Positions 7,660-18,022 of a stretch of DNA of 64,000 nt are shown in pieces. The position numbers were made by a program, and so were the translations under genes. The notes beneath the pieces were generated by a model. It saw only the letters and a program-made list of their open reading frames with translations, made no database searches and was not told where the DNA came from. The DNA is from Pedobacter ginsengisoli. GTDB lineage: Bacteria; Bacteroidota; Bacteroidia; Sphingobacteriales; Sphingobacteriaceae. The first letter of the stretch is position 1, and each line of letters starts with the position of its first letter. Where the stretch lies: contig NZ_JASSYX010000002.1 in the NCBI RefSeq assembly GCF_030244015.1, forward strand, positions 806,001-870,000. The letters are read 5' to 3'.

Positions 7660-10503
7660 TTACGGCTTTTCATCCGTCAGCTCAAATCCCCATGTTTTAC
7701 CTTTTTCCGTTGCCGGGATTCCGCCGACCATCCATACCGGCGCTTTGGCGCCCTTCAGGTAATAATCAAAAAACTGCTGTTCACGGATCTGTATGTCTTT
7801 TCTGTTCTGGCGTTGCACCAGGTTATGTGCCTCATTGTTGTAGTTCAGTAACCAAACTGGTTTTCCAAGCCTGCGCAAACCATTGAACATTTCCAGGCCC
7901 TGGTACCAGGGTACCGCGCCATCTGCATCGTTGGCCATGATCACCACAGGAGTGGATACTTTCGGAAGGGAAAACAATGGTGAGTTTTCAATATAGAGTT
8001 CCGGTTTTTCCCAAAGCGTAGCCCCGATCCGGCTTTGTGTCTTTTCATATTGAAACTGCCTGTTCAGACCGCTTTCCCAACGGATCCCACCATAAGCAGA
8101 GGTCATGTTGACCACCGGTGCACCCGCCCATGCGGCGGCATACATATTTGTCCGGGTGATCAGGTGTGCCACCTGATAACCACCCCAGCTCTGACCCTGC
8201 AGGCCAATTTTTGCGCCATCTACCCAGGCATTTTTCTTTAAAGATTCTACGCCCGAATTGACGAATTCTTCCGCCGACCGGCCAGGGTATCCTTTTTCGT
8301 AGCTGATGTCCGGCGCGAAAACCAGATAACCATTGCTCACAAAATAAGAAATATTCAGCCTCGACGGAGTAGGAGCCGGAGGTACATAATTGTACAAACC
8401 GTCAGAAAGTTTTTCATAAAAGTAAACGATCATCGGGTACTTCTTTGCCGGATCAAAATTTTCCGGTTTATAAAGTATGCCTTCAGAATTGTATCCCTTT
8501 GGCGTAGTCCATTTGACCAGTTCAGCAGTGCCCCAGTTGTAGTTTTGCTGCTGAGGATTGGTGTTGCTCAATTTTACCTCTGTTTTCAGGTCAACAGAAG
8601 CAAACACATTTGGTGAGTTGCTGTAATTGCCCTTATCATACAGGTAGCGCTCCGCATCTTTAGCTTTTTCGAGTTTTGAGTAGCTGAACTTATCCATCAT
8701 CACCAGCTCAGGATTTTTGCTGTCACCAATATTAGTGCGGTAAAAACCATGCTCTTTGGTCGTGTTGTTAAAAGCATCCAGCAAAACCACAGCTCTTTTT
8801 TCTAAAAACCGTTGTTCAGGATCGAGTTTGTTGTATCTGAATGTGATCTTGTTTTGCAGGCCAAAACCATTGGTGATGTTTTTAGGTGCTGTCTTACCAT
8901 CAGGCGAGCAGTCCCAAATGTCATAACGGTCATAGATGAGGACTGACCTGTCGTCTTCAGTCCATGCGGCAACACCATACGGATCTGGTTCATCAGGAAC
9001 ATCATTCAGTTCGTCAACGATCCTGGTGGGGATTCCCACTGAGACTTGTGTTACTTTAGCAGTAAGAATATTGTAGCTAAACCATCCGGCTGTTTTTTTA
9101 TCAAAATAAAGCACATACTTTCCGGATGGGGAAGGAGCGGCAATACCCGAAAGCCCGGTAATGATCTTTTTTCTTGCACCTGTTTTGGTATCTATCAGGT
9201 AATAATCTCTTATTGCACTACCGCTCCATTGCGTCTGCACCCTATTGCCATAATCCGTTGAAGCCAATACAAAGTTTGAATTTCCCTCGTCGATCAGGGA
9301 AGCATCAGGTAGTTTGGCATCTGTGAGCGGAGCAATCCTGATGTCGCTGTTAAAGATTTCTATGGCGGTCAGGTAGCTTCTTTTACTTTCCTGATCTGCA
9401 TTTTTCAGCTGCATAGGCTGCAGGTAATCATCTTTATACCCCCAGATGTCCAGTTTAGCGTGTTCAAAATCTATCAGAGTGGTATCCTTCGCTTTTTTTA
9501 CAGGCGCAATACCAAAAAACAGCTTTGTGCCTTCCTTGTTGAAATTGAGTCTGCCATCCCCGCTAACTGACCATTTTTTTGGCATGCCGGGCATTTCGGC
9601 GTCTACCAGGACCTGTGCGGTATCCAGGGAAGGCGAATTGAAATAAACAAAATAATCTTTAATTTCCTGTTTTTCAGGGCTTTGTTCCCCCAGGAATACC
9701 AGAGATTCGCCTTCTTCGTCAAACAGAAAATTTTTAAAGTTGCCCTTCCCGCTAACCAGTGTTTTTAATGTCCCTTTTTCTATATTCAGGAGAAAAACCC
9801 CCGCTTTGGCTGCAGCATCTTTTTTAGATCCTGTAGCCGCAAAAACCAGTTGCCTGCCATTTTTGCTGAAAGTATACTCACTTACATATTTAAAAGTCCT
9901 TTCCACACCTGTCATCAGGTTTTTAAAAACAAGGTCGGAGCCTTCCGGTCTGTCAGTCTTCGACGGCTCATCGTCTGCGAAATAGTCCTCCACATCTTTT
10001 TTAACCTCCGATCCCGCCGGTGATTTTGCTTTTTTTGAGGTATCAACAGGCTTCTCGAGTTGATATGCTAAATAAGCAAGTCCATTTTCCGGAAACTTAT
10101 AAGATCTGACTCTTGGTATTTTAACCACCGCCATACTGGTCAAATTGGCGATCCCCAAAGTATCTTTGGTCATCTCATCAGCCTTTTTCTTTTTGATTTT
10201 ATCAGCTCTGGTAGCAGAATAAAAGGGTTTGATGGAAAATACTGCATATTTTGAATCCGGACTGAACTGCAAATTTTCTGCCCGGCTCACTTTTAACCTG
10301 GCATTGCTGACCAAACTTGAAAGGTATAGCGTGCCATCTCCTTGCTGCTGGCTGATCACATAACCCGCCCAGTCACCGTTATTGGAGAGTTTCTTTGAGG
10401 AAATGGCCTCCCATGCATCATAAACAGTATGGTCCAGTGGTTTTTTTTGCGCATGGCATACGCTGGTGAGCAATAGGAGTGTCAGGCTTAGATATTTATA
10501 CAT
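7660..10503 (-). CDS. Prolyl oligopeptidase family S9 serine peptidase (secreted)
   Basis: 947 residues, with a signal peptide (MYKYLSLTLLLLTSVCHAQ). The N-terminal two thirds read as beta-propeller repeats of the WD40-like/PD40 kind; the last roughly 260 residues are an alpha/beta hydrolase. The nucleophile is Ser772 in GQSWGGYQ; the Asp is likely in MANDADGAVP and the His in NNEAHNL. The long propeller and the charged insert near residues 140-180 make it larger than a classical POP (about 700). A periplasmic peptidase acting on short peptides is the most likely role. SpmAB follows on the same strand. A tandem 11-bp repeat array lies about 170 bp upstream of its start. Confidence 0.9.
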   Translation of the reverse strand: MYKYLSLTLLLLTSVCHAQKKPLDHTVYDAWEAISSKKLSNNGDWAGYVISQQQGDGTLYLSSLVSNARLKVSRAENLQFSPDSKYAVFSIKPFYSATRADKIKKKKADEMTKDTLGIANLTSMAVVKIPRVRSYKFPENGLAYLAYQLEKPVDTSKKAKSPAGSEVKKDVEDYFADDEPSKTDRPEGSDLVFKNLMTGVERTFKYVSEYTFSKNGRQLVFAATGSKKDAAAKAGVFLLNIEKGTLKTLVSGKGNFKNFLFDEEGESLVFLGEQSPEKQEIKDYFVYFNSPSLDTAQVLVDAEMPGMPKKWSVSGDGRLNFNKEGTKLFFGIAPVKKAKDTTLIDFEHAKLDIWGYKDDYLQPMQLKNADQESKRSYLTAIEIFNSDIRIAPLTDAKLPDASLIDEGNSNFVLASTDYGNRVQTQWSGSAIRDYYLIDTKTGARKKIITGLSGIAAPSPSGKYVLYFDKKTAGWFSYNILTAKVTQVSVGIPTRIVDELNDVPDEPDPYGVAAWTEDDRSVLIYDRYDIWDCSPDGKTAPKNITNGFGLQNKITFRYNKLDPEQRFLEKRAVVLLDAFNNTTKEHGFYRTNIGDSKNPELVMMDKFSYSKLEKAKDAERYLYDKGNYSNSPNVFASVDLKTEVKLSNTNPQQQNYNWGTAELVKWTTPKGYNSEGILYKPENFDPAKKYPMIVYFYEKLSDGLYNYVPPAPTPSRLNISYFVSNGYLVFAPDISYEKGYPGRSAEEFVNSGVESLKKNAWVDGAKIGLQGQSWGGYQVAHLITRTNMYAAAWAGAPVVNMTSAYGGIRWESGLNRQFQYEKTQSRIGATLWEKPELYIENSPLFSLPKVSTPVVIMANDADGAVPWYQGLEMFNGLRRLGKPVWLLNYNNEAHNLVQRQNRKDIQIREQQFFDYYLKGAKAPVWMVGGIPATEKGKTWGFELTDEKP

Positions 10504-10669
10504 ATTAAAAAAATGTGTGTTCCCTATGTGGTTTGGAGGCTTAAAAATTAGAAAAATTTTGAGATAATACTACATCCTCTGTTATATTTTTACAATATAC
10601 AACAGTGAACTACTGCTTCGCTCAGTAATATCCAGCTTAAAAGATACTGCCTTTAGACTGGATTCCTAT

Positions 10670-10724
10670 TGGTCGAGCAGCATGAAAGCAGCATGAAAGC
10701 AGTAGGAAAGCAGTACAAAAGCAG
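10670..10724. repeat. Tandem array of 11-bp repeats, about five units
   Basis: Consecutive 11-mers: TGGTCGAGCAG, CATGAAAGCAG, CATGAAAGCAG, TAGGAAAGCAG, TACAAAAGCAG. All end in GCAG and four carry a short A-tract in the same register. Two units are identical. Similar 11-bp arrays occur at 28472 and 39670. Confidence 0.9.
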
Positions 10725-10780
10725 TAGAATATATTATGGCAGAAGCTAAGGTCAACCTGCTATAATAAACCCGTAAAATG

Positions 10781-10806
10781 AAGAAGCACCCCTGGAGGTG
10801 CTTCTT
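10781..10806 (-). terminator. Hairpin terminator after yidC
   Basis: Perfect stem AAGAAGCACC / GGTGCTTCTT with a 6 nt loop, about 45 bp after the yidC stop. A short T-containing tail follows on the minus strand (CATTTTA); on the plus strand TTTT follows directly, so it may work both ways. Confidence 0.7.
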
Positions 10807-10849
10807 TTATGCATACAGTTCTCGCCCAAAAAGTGGCCAGGTACTGTTA

Positions 10850-12646
10850 TTATTTTTCTTTCTTTTTCTGGATCTGGGCCTGCTGTTGCTGGCGCATATA
10901 GTCATCCAGTCTGGACTGGAACTTGCCTTTCTTTTTTTGCTCTGCAGGCTTGGCTTTATTGTCCTGTAAAGTCTTGTGAATTTTTTCATCGTCAACCATT
11001 GATTTGATGATGAACTGCTGTGCAAAGGTCAGCATGTTGGCCAGAAAATAATAATAGTTCAAACCGGAAGGATAGCTGTTCAGCACACCTAAAAACACAA
11101 TCGGCATGATGTAACCTATATATTTCATCTGTCCGCTAGCCCCAGAGATCTGGTTGTTGAAGTACGTATAGATCAACGTAGAAATGGTCATCAGGATACA
11201 CATCAAACTCAGGTGATTGCCAATTACCGGGATGGTAAATCCAAATTTAATGAACTCATCGTAGGTTGAAAGGTCTTTCATCCATAAAAAGCTTTCTCCT
11301 CTAAGTTCAAATAAGTTGGGAAAGAAGAAGAAGAAAGCCATTACAAAAGGCAACTGGAGCAGCATTGGCAAACAACCTCCCAATGGGTTAACACCCACCT
11401 GCTTGTATAGCTTCAGGTATTCCTGCTGCAACAGGGTCGGGTTGTCATCACCAACTTTGGCTTTGATCACATCCATTTCAGGCTTCAATATCCTCATTTT
11501 CGCCATAGACACGTACGACTTGTAGGTCAGTGGTGACATGGCTACTTTTAACGCAATGGTCAGCAACAGGATGATCAGGCCGTAACCCCAGCCAAAGCTT
11601 TCCAGCCAGTTAAATACCGGCAATACCACAAACCTGTTGATGTATTTTAAAGGCCAGTAGCCCATGTCTACCTGTTTCTCTATTTCATGACCCTGATCTT
11701 TCAAGGTAGAAAACTTATTGGTGCCAAAATAGAAAGTAAAAGCATAGTTCTGTGCAGCTAGCTGATTGAACGGCAATTGCATATTGGCACCGTACCATTT
11801 GACCTCTTTAGGCTGAGTACTTACCTTTACTTCCAGTTCGCCTTTATCAAAAGGCACTGCAGGAAGCAGTACTGCAGAGAAAAAGTGCTGTTTGAAAGAG
11901 ATCCACTCGATTTTCGCTTCTTTCAGTTCCTCTTTCTCATCTTTAGCAACATTCAGATGGTCAGGGCTTTCCGTGGTATATTTGTAATACGGCGCCGAAT
12001 ATCTTTGTTCGTTTTCTATTGATTTCTCCTGCTGAAGCAGGGTAGTTTCCCAGTTCAGTGATAGCGTATTGCCTTGTACAACCTGGTTCAAGCCATTTAA
12101 TGCAATGTTTAAACTCACATTATTGCTGGCTGGTTTCAGGTCATATAAAAACTCAATGTATTTGTCGCCTGTATAGTTGGCACGCATGCTGACACCATTT
12201 GCAGTTTTTGAAGCTGTAAAGTAAAGGTCATTGGTGCTTACCATTTTACCGCCAATGTTCAGGTTTAAGCCAAATTTATTTTGCTTTCCGTTAAACAATA
12301 CTACAGGGCTTCCTTCAAATGTTTTCTGCCCTTTAACTTCTACAGACAGGATCTTGCCGCCTTTATTAGTAAAAGTTAATTTTAAATTCTGGTTTTCAAG
12401 GACAGTTTCCTGTTCAGTTCCGGAAATATTGTTCCCAAAAGGACCTTTTAAAGCCGTTGAATCGATAGCGGGGGCAGGAATGGCTGCCTGAGCGACAGGA
12501 GCGCTGGCTGATGCTTTTTTTGCTGAATCAGCAGCAATTCTTTCGCTTTCTTTTTTGATCTCTGCCTCACTCGGCTTGAAAAAATAGAAAGACCCGGCAA
12601 GAACGATCATGATCAGGAATAATCCTGTGAATGTATTTTTATCCAT
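10850..12646 (-). CDS. yidC: Membrane protein insertase YidC
   Basis: 598 residues. An N-terminal anchor (about 5-25), a large periplasmic beta-sandwich domain (about 75-340), then the five-helix insertase core (about 350-560; NPLGGCLPMLLQLPFV is the typical loop) and a Lys-rich C-terminal tail that can contact the ribosome. It inserts inner-membrane proteins with or without SecYEG. Layout and length match the long Gram-negative form. It lies 21 bp downstream of pyrG on the same strand, so the two are co-transcribed. Confidence 0.96.
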   Translation of the reverse strand: MDKNTFTGLFLIMIVLAGSFYFFKPSEAEIKKESERIAADSAKKASASAPVAQAAIPAPAIDSTALKGPFGNNISGTEQETVLENQNLKLTFTNKGGKILSVEVKGQKTFEGSPVVLFNGKQNKFGLNLNIGGKMVSTNDLYFTASKTANGVSMRANYTGDKYIEFLYDLKPASNNVSLNIALNGLNQVVQGNTLSLNWETTLLQQEKSIENEQRYSAPYYKYTTESPDHLNVAKDEKEELKEAKIEWISFKQHFFSAVLLPAVPFDKGELEVKVSTQPKEVKWYGANMQLPFNQLAAQNYAFTFYFGTNKFSTLKDQGHEIEKQVDMGYWPLKYINRFVVLPVFNWLESFGWGYGLIILLLTIALKVAMSPLTYKSYVSMAKMRILKPEMDVIKAKVGDDNPTLLQQEYLKLYKQVGVNPLGGCLPMLLQLPFVMAFFFFFPNLFELRGESFLWMKDLSTYDEFIKFGFTIPVIGNHLSLMCILMTISTLIYTYFNNQISGASGQMKYIGYIMPIVFLGVLNSYPSGLNYYYFLANMLTFAQQFIIKSMVDDEKIHKTLQDNKAKPAEQKKKGKFQSRLDDYMRQQQQAQIQKKKEK

Positions 12647-12667
12647 TATTGTTATATAAAACGCGTA

Positions 12668-14284
12668 TTATTTTATTTTCTTTTTTGTAAACTCCATCGC
12701 TGCGGCGACAAATTTAACAAAAAGAGGGTGAGGATTTGCAACAGTTGATTTTAATTCGGGGTGAAACTGCCCGCCGACAAAGAAAGGATGGTTTTTCAGC
12801 TCTACAATTTCTACAAGATTACTATCCGGATTGATGCCTGAAGCGATCATTCCAGCTTCTTCATATTGGTTCAAATAAGCATTATTGAACTCATAGCGGT
12901 GTCTGTGACGTTCAGTGATGTGCGTTTTGCCATAAGCACCGTAAGCTTTGGTCCCCTTTTTAAGGTCACATGGATAAGAGCCCAGACGCATGGTACCACC
13001 TTTGGTGGTTATGTTTTTCTGATCATCCATCATATTGATCACCGGATGCGCTGAATTTTCATCGATTTCAGTAGTATTTGCATTGGTAAGGCCGAGTACA
13101 TTCCTGCCGTATTCTATGACGGCGCACTGCATACCCAAACAGATCCCAAAGAATGGCACGTTGTTTTCCCTAACAAATCTGATGGCTTCGATCTTTCCTT
13201 CTATACCCCGGCTGCCAAAACCCGGAGCTACGAGCAGCCCATCAAAGTGCTCAAGTTTTTCTTTTACATTCTCCGGATAGATTTCTTCTGAATGAATGTA
13301 CTGTACGCGTACTTTACATTCGTTTTTCGCTCCTGCATGCACAAATGATTCTGTAATAGATTTGTAGGCATCCGGAAGTTCCACATATTTTCCAACGACA
13401 CCAATGGTCACTTCAGAGATCGGGTTTTTCAGACGTCCGAGGAAGTCTTTCCAGCTCTCCATATCAGGCTCATTCTTTTGCGCCAGTTTCAATTTGCTCA
13501 GCACGATCTTATCCAGCTGCTCTTTCATCATCAGCAAGGGAACGGAGTAAATTGAGGAAGCATCGATCGACTCTATTACCGCGTTAACATTTACGTTGCA
13601 AAACAAAGCTATCTTTTTACGGATATCAGCTGTAATATGGTGTTCCGTACGGCAGACCAGGATATCTGGCTGAATACCATATTCCAGCAATGCTTTTACC
13701 GAGTGCTGTGTAGGTTTGGTTTTCAGCTCACCTGCGGCGGCAAGGAAAGGAATTAAAGTAAGGTGGATCACTATCGCATTATTTGCGCCCTCTTCCCATT
13801 TAAACTGGCGTACCGCCTCTATAAATGGCAAGGATTCGATATCACCAACGGTACCGCCGAGCTCGGTGATTACGATGTCATATTTACCGCTGTCACCAAG
13901 GATCCGCATGTTTCTTTTGATCTCATCGGTAATGTGGGGTACTACCTGCACGGTTTTTCCTAAAAACTCACCCTGCCGTTCTTTGTTGATCACATTTTGA
14001 TAAATGCGGCCGGTAGTAATGTTGTTGGCCTGCGAAGTAGGCACGTTTAAAAATCGTTCGTAATGGCCAAGGTCAAGATCTGTTTCTGCACCGTCTTCGG
14101 TCACATAGCATTCGCCGTGCTCGTATGGGTTTAGTGTTCCCGGATCAATGTTGATGTAAGGATCAAACTTTTGGATGGTTACACTGTAGCCGCGTGCTTG
14201 TAATAATTTGGCTAATGAAGCGGAGATGATGCCCTTTCCTAATGAGGAAGTAACACCGCCCGTAACAAAAATATACTTAGTCAT
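12668..14284 (-). CDS. pyrG: CTP synthase
   Basis: 538 residues. The N-terminal synthetase domain opens with [17 protein letters not shown], the UTP/ATP-binding start. The C-terminal class I glutamine amidotransferase has the nucleophile Cys in GICLGMQ and the His508/Glu510 pair in GQFHPEL. It aminates UTP to CTP with glutamine or ammonia. It is the first gene of a two-gene unit with yidC and has a TAACTTTG box 63 bp upstream. Confidence 0.97.
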   Translation of the reverse strand: MTKYIFVTGGVTSSLGKGIISASLAKLLQARGYSVTIQKFDPYINIDPGTLNPYEHGECYVTEDGAETDLDLGHYERFLNVPTSQANNITTGRIYQNVINKERQGEFLGKTVQVVPHITDEIKRNMRILGDSGKYDIVITELGGTVGDIESLPFIEAVRQFKWEEGANNAIVIHLTLIPFLAAAGELKTKPTQHSVKALLEYGIQPDILVCRTEHHITADIRKKIALFCNVNVNAVIESIDASSIYSVPLLMMKEQLDKIVLSKLKLAQKNEPDMESWKDFLGRLKNPISEVTIGVVGKYVELPDAYKSITESFVHAGAKNECKVRVQYIHSEEIYPENVKEKLEHFDGLLVAPGFGSRGIEGKIEAIRFVRENNVPFFGICLGMQCAVIEYGRNVLGLTNANTTEIDENSAHPVINMMDDQKNITTKGGTMRLGSYPCDLKKGTKAYGAYGKTHITERHRHRYEFNNAYLNQYEEAGMIASGINPDSNLVEIVELKNHPFFVGGQFHPELKSTVANPHPLFVKFVAAAMEFTKKKIK

Positions 14285-14346
14285 GTTTATGAATTTGTGG
14301 ATATTAAGCCAGTTTTTGTACTGCCTTATTGTTTTTGTACGGGATA

Positions 14347-14354
14347 CAAAGTTA
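14347..14354 (-). promoter_or_regulatory. Putative -7 promoter box of pyrG
   Basis: TAACTTTG on the minus strand, an exact match to TAnnTTTG, 63 bp before the pyrG ATG. No clear -33 TTTG was found at the expected distance. Confidence 0.5.
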
Positions 14355-14439
14355 GCAAATAAAACTGAAGCGGAACGCCTATTTTTTGAAATAAAAATGA
14401 GCTTAAAAACAAATCCCTAAAATCTTAGACATGAAATTG

Positions 14440-15201
14440 TTAGAGCACAAAACCAAACAGCCGCCGTTTTATATCTTCGGGTTTTTCTTTTTTATTGCCA
14501 TCATAACGGCGGTATATTTCCAGTAATCTCTGCAGATCTTTATCGGAATCTGTTTTTTTTCCTTTTCCCGGAGGTACGATCTGCGCCGTATAATTGGCAA
14601 ACCCTTCTATCTTTGTGGCAAACCAGGTAGTGTTAAACCGGGGGATGGCAATACCCAGGATCATTCCCGGTAATCCGCTAAAGCCTTCAGGCCCGCCTTT
14701 CAATAAGATCTCTTCTGTGTAGAATGCCACTACATATACTGTGTCATTGATACGCCCTATGGCTTTTCTGCATTCATAGCCTGCGATGGTTCGCAGATCA
14801 TGCATAATCTTCCAGTTTATAGCTGGAATAGTGTCCCTGAGCAGATAATCATCACCGACAACACTTTTCTTTATCACTCTGCTTTGCCCGGAATAATTGG
14901 TGTAAAGCTGGTTCTCCGAATCGTCAAGTGACAAAAACAGCATCGAATTGTCATTTTCAGCCTCTTTTCTATTTGCCTTATAAAGTGATTTATTCTGGTC
15001 AAAGTACAGTTCCCATTCACTGGTACTGTATTTTTTCATTTTTTCCTTAGCCTCATCAGGGATGTTCCAGTCTGCCGCACTTCGCTGCATGTTGACCTTT
15101 TTTTCATAGGTGATCTTGCCGTAAGGAATAAAAACCTGCTGTGCGTTCATTTTTTGAACGGACAATCCAATGAGGAATACACTGAGGACAATGGTTTTCA
15201 T
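14440..15201 (-). CDS. GLPGLI family protein
   Basis: 253 residues with a signal peptide ending near MNAQ (residue 21). The family motif appears as GFSGLPGMILGI near residues 173-184. The family is common in Bacteroidota and of unknown biochemical role; members are exported and often sit next to an outer-membrane receptor-like protein, as here, where the barrel gene ends 4 bp upstream. A joint role at the cell envelope, such as peptide or metal export or uptake, is inferred only from this pairing. Confidence 0.88.
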   Translation of the reverse strand: MKTIVLSVFLIGLSVQKMNAQQVFIPYGKITYEKKVNMQRSAADWNIPDEAKEKMKKYSTSEWELYFDQNKSLYKANRKEAENDNSMLFLSLDDSENQLYTNYSGQSRVIKKSVVGDDYLLRDTIPAINWKIMHDLRTIAGYECRKAIGRINDTVYVVAFYTEEILLKGGPEGFSGLPGMILGIAIPRFNTTWFATKIEGFANYTAQIVPPGKGKKTDSDKDLQRLLEIYRRYDGNKKEKPEDIKRRLFGFVL

Positions 15202-15205
15202 TTTT

Positions 15206-17968
15206 TTATTTACCAGCCGGACTTTTGATAAAGTTACCGCTTAAATTCCAGTTTATCCCTATCAAAGCATATCTCGGGATGTAACTAAACGTATTTTCGC
15301 TTTTGATATTACCACCCACAAAACGGTTGTAACCAATTTTTTGATTGAGCAGATCCGTAGCGGTAAGCCGGATCTCCAGCGCCTCATTTTTCAGTAACTT
15401 GGCAGACAGGTAACTGTTTAATATGGCTACATTTAAGTTTCTTTCAAAAGATAAATTGGCCGGACGGAATGAAAGGGAGAGGGTCGTATTGAACTCCATT
15501 TTGTAGGGCAGCTGCACCGTTCCGGAAAACTCGTGGTCATGTGTTAAGCTTTTCCCGTCATTGAGGTCGCCTATTGATGACTTTCCATACATAAAGCTGG
15601 CGGAAGGTGAGTAGCTGATGTCGACTTTTGGAGTGTAATAATTGAAGGTGGTCCGCAGGTTGTACTGATTGTTACGTGTTTTGTTTTTTGTGAAATTTAT
15701 GAGCGTGATGTTATTTGATGTATTGAAACCCAGGTCTACACCCAGTCTGAAATTGAGTTTGGCAAAACCTTTGGAATAGTAAATGTTTCCTGCTGTAGAG
15801 TTGATGCCGTCGAGATTGGTAAAACTTGAGATCCTCTTGTTAAAGTCATCTACAATTTCGGTTTCAGTAATGGCCTTGCTGGTGAAGCCATAGCTAAAAT
15901 AGGCTGAAATGTATTCATCAGTTTTAAACTGGAAACTGTTAAACGAAAGTCCGAAGTTATTAGTAAAGGAAGGCCGCAATGTAGAATTACCAATGATCTG
16001 ATACAGCGGATTATTAAGCTGGCGTACAGGCTGCAGCTGGTTGATGCTGGGTTGCTGCATATAGCCGTTATAATTGGCTGATAAAGTGCTGTTGTTGTCG
16101 ATCTTGTAAAATATATTGGTGGCAGGAGCTAGATTAAGGTACCTGCGGTCAAAATCAGTCTTTCTATCCAGATCCCTTAGCTCAAAATTGGTTTGAGTAG
16201 CCTCCAGGCCTGTTGAAATAGAAAAACTGTTGATTTTATATTGCATCACCATTTTTCCCACATTGGAGAAGTTGATGAATTTAAAATTATTACTCAGGGA
16301 ATCTATCTTCAGTCCACCTTTGTCGTTTACAAACCTGTAGCTGCTTGAGGAGATGGTTTTAAAACTATAACCCGCTTCCATAGCCCAGTGTTTGGATATG
16401 GGTTCAGTATAGCTGATCCTGGTGCCAACGGAATTTTGCTGATTGGAATTGTCTTTGTTCAGGTCTATATTTTCTATACGGTTCAAAGTGCCGTTGTCAT
16501 TATAATAAGTTGTGCGGTTGATGCTGTTTTCAAAGTTTTTTCCAGACTGGGTTTCGGGTTGCAGGTCAATAGAAAGTGTTCTTCCTTTTTTCCTGAATCT
16601 TTTGGACCAGTTGATATTTCCGTTAAAAGTTTTTGCATCACCGGTTCCGGTGTTGGTCTGGGAATTCTGACTAATGAAGGCTTCCTTTTCATTTCTGGTG
16701 TCGTCGAGTCCTTTCGTATCAAGATAATTTCTGCTTTGTCTTACGCCATAGGCTATTTTTAATGTAGAGAGGGAATCCAGGATATAGCTAAAGCTGCCCC
16801 TGATGCTTTCACCCGTGCTCTTTGAACGGTCATTATTCCTGCCTGAACTGATAAACAGCGCACCCCCGGGAAGTAATTCCTGGGAATTTGAAGTTTTTCG
16901 GTTGGTGCTCTTATAGTCAAAACTTTTGATGTTTACTTTCACACCAGTCTTGTTGTTTATTCTCTCAGAAAAATGACCACCCAGATTCAGATTGCTGGGC
17001 AGACCACCCGTCGGAGAGCCATAATCGTCGTCGTCATCACCACCGGACGAATACATGATCGAACTGCCATCATCGCCTACCTCTATCACATCATAATCCT
17101 CTCCCTTTAATTTTCTCATCGAACGGTTGATCTTCGATTCATTGGCCAGGTTGGAATAAGTGGCGAAAGCAGCAGCTTTGAGCTTGTTTTTAAACACACC
17201 GGCCATTCCACCGTAATCACGGAAATTGCCGGTGCCATAGTTGCCGTCTAAAGCTGTGAGGTATCCGTTTTTGGCATTTTCCTTTAGTTTGATGTTAATG
17301 GTTTTGTTTTTAATGCCGTCATCTATCCCCGTGAGTTCGGCGGTTTTACTCTTTCTATCATAGACCTGAACTTCTTCTACAGCATTTGCCTTCAGGTATT
17401 TCGTAGCCAAAAGCGGATCATCGCCAAAAAATTCATCGCCGTCTACGAGTACGGTTTTTACATCTTTACCCTGTGCTTTTATCGCACCGTTTTTATCAAC
17501 TACAACCCCCGGCAGCCTTTTGAGAAGTTCCTGTACATTCGCATTGGTCCTCACCGCAAAACTATCAGCCTGAAATACTAGGGTGTCACCATGCATCCGT
17601 ACCGCATTTTTGGTAGCCTTTATCTGCACCTCTTTCAGTAGCTTTGATTTGAGTTCCATATGGATATTGCCCAGGCTGACCTGTGTGGTATCAGACAATC
17701 TTAAATTCGTAAAATAATCGGCCATTTTAGGATAGGTGATGATCAGTTTATAATCACCCTTCATTAAGTTGTCCAGGGTAAACTGACCTTGTGCGTTGGT
17801 CCTGGTACTTTTGATGAGAATAGAATCAACGGAACTGATCAGCAACACCGTACTGTACTGCAGTGGCCTTTTTTCCAGTGAATCTGTAACCACAGCCCTG
17901 ATTCCTGCTTTTTGTGCCGATGCGGTAAAGAAAGACAATGCAAGCAGAATAAATATAAAAGATCTCAT
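15206..17968 (-). CDS. Outer-membrane beta-barrel protein with carboxypeptidase-like domain (TonB-receptor-like)
   Basis: About 920 residues from the ATG chosen here, which begins with a good signal peptide (MRSFIFILLALSFFTASAQ). Upstream in-frame ATGs at 17974 and 18022 would add non-signal-like residues. Domains: a carboxypeptidase regulatory-like beta-sandwich (about 22-95), a reduced plug-like region (about 120-230, with ELLKRLPGVVVD and TVLVDGDEFFGDDP), then a long barrel of alternating strands typical of the OMP_b-brl_3 family. A Gly/Ser/Asp-rich loop (GDDDDDYGSPTGG) could bind metal or lie outside. It is paired with the GLPGLI gene. Ligand unknown. Confidence 0.88.
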   Translation of the reverse strand: MRSFIFILLALSFFTASAQKAGIRAVVTDSLEKRPLQYSTVLLISSVDSILIKSTRTNAQGQFTLDNLMKGDYKLIITYPKMADYFTNLRLSDTTQVSLGNIHMELKSKLLKEVQIKATKNAVRMHGDTLVFQADSFAVRTNANVQELLKRLPGVVVDKNGAIKAQGKDVKTVLVDGDEFFGDDPLLATKYLKANAVEEVQVYDRKSKTAELTGIDDGIKNKTINIKLKENAKNGYLTALDGNYGTGNFRDYGGMAGVFKNKLKAAAFATYSNLANESKINRSMRKLKGEDYDVIEVGDDGSSIMYSSGGDDDDDYGSPTGGLPSNLNLGGHFSERINNKTGVKVNIKSFDYKSTNRKTSNSQELLPGGALFISSGRNNDRSKSTGESIRGSFSYILDSLSTLKIAYGVRQSRNYLDTKGLDDTRNEKEAFISQNSQTNTGTGDAKTFNGNINWSKRFRKKGRTLSIDLQPETQSGKNFENSINRTTYYNDNGTLNRIENIDLNKDNSNQQNSVGTRISYTEPISKHWAMEAGYSFKTISSSSYRFVNDKGGLKIDSLSNNFKFINFSNVGKMVMQYKINSFSISTGLEATQTNFELRDLDRKTDFDRRYLNLAPATNIFYKIDNNSTLSANYNGYMQQPSINQLQPVRQLNNPLYQIIGNSTLRPSFTNNFGLSFNSFQFKTDEYISAYFSYGFTSKAITETEIVDDFNKRISSFTNLDGINSTAGNIYYSKGFAKLNFRLGVDLGFNTSNNITLINFTKNKTRNNQYNLRTTFNYYTPKVDISYSPSASFMYGKSSIGDLNDGKSLTHDHEFSGTVQLPYKMEFNTTLSLSFRPANLSFERNLNVAILNSYLSAKLLKNEALEIRLTATDLLNQKIGYNRFVGGNIKSENTFSYIPRYALIGINWNLSGNFIKSPAGK

Positions 17969-18022
17969 TAGCATATACCGCAGGACAAACTGTAAATAGC
18001 TAAAATAAGTTTTTTTGAGCAT

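Larger units (their letters stand above)
10504..10849. other. Intergenic stretch between S9 peptidase gene and yidC
   Basis: 346 bp without a convincing gene. It holds an imperfect AT-rich inverted repeat near 10579-10605, an 11-bp repeat array at 10670-10724 and the yidC terminator at 10781-10806. The promoter of the peptidase gene must lie here but no exact TAnnTTTG box is visible. Confidence 0.8.

Noticed and set aside
10670..10724. CRISPR array
   Set aside because: The repeat unit is 11 bp with no spacers and there are no cas genes.
10778..11007. Open frames on the plus strand at the end of yidC
   Set aside because: They overlap the conserved yidC C-terminus and the terminator; shadows of yidC.
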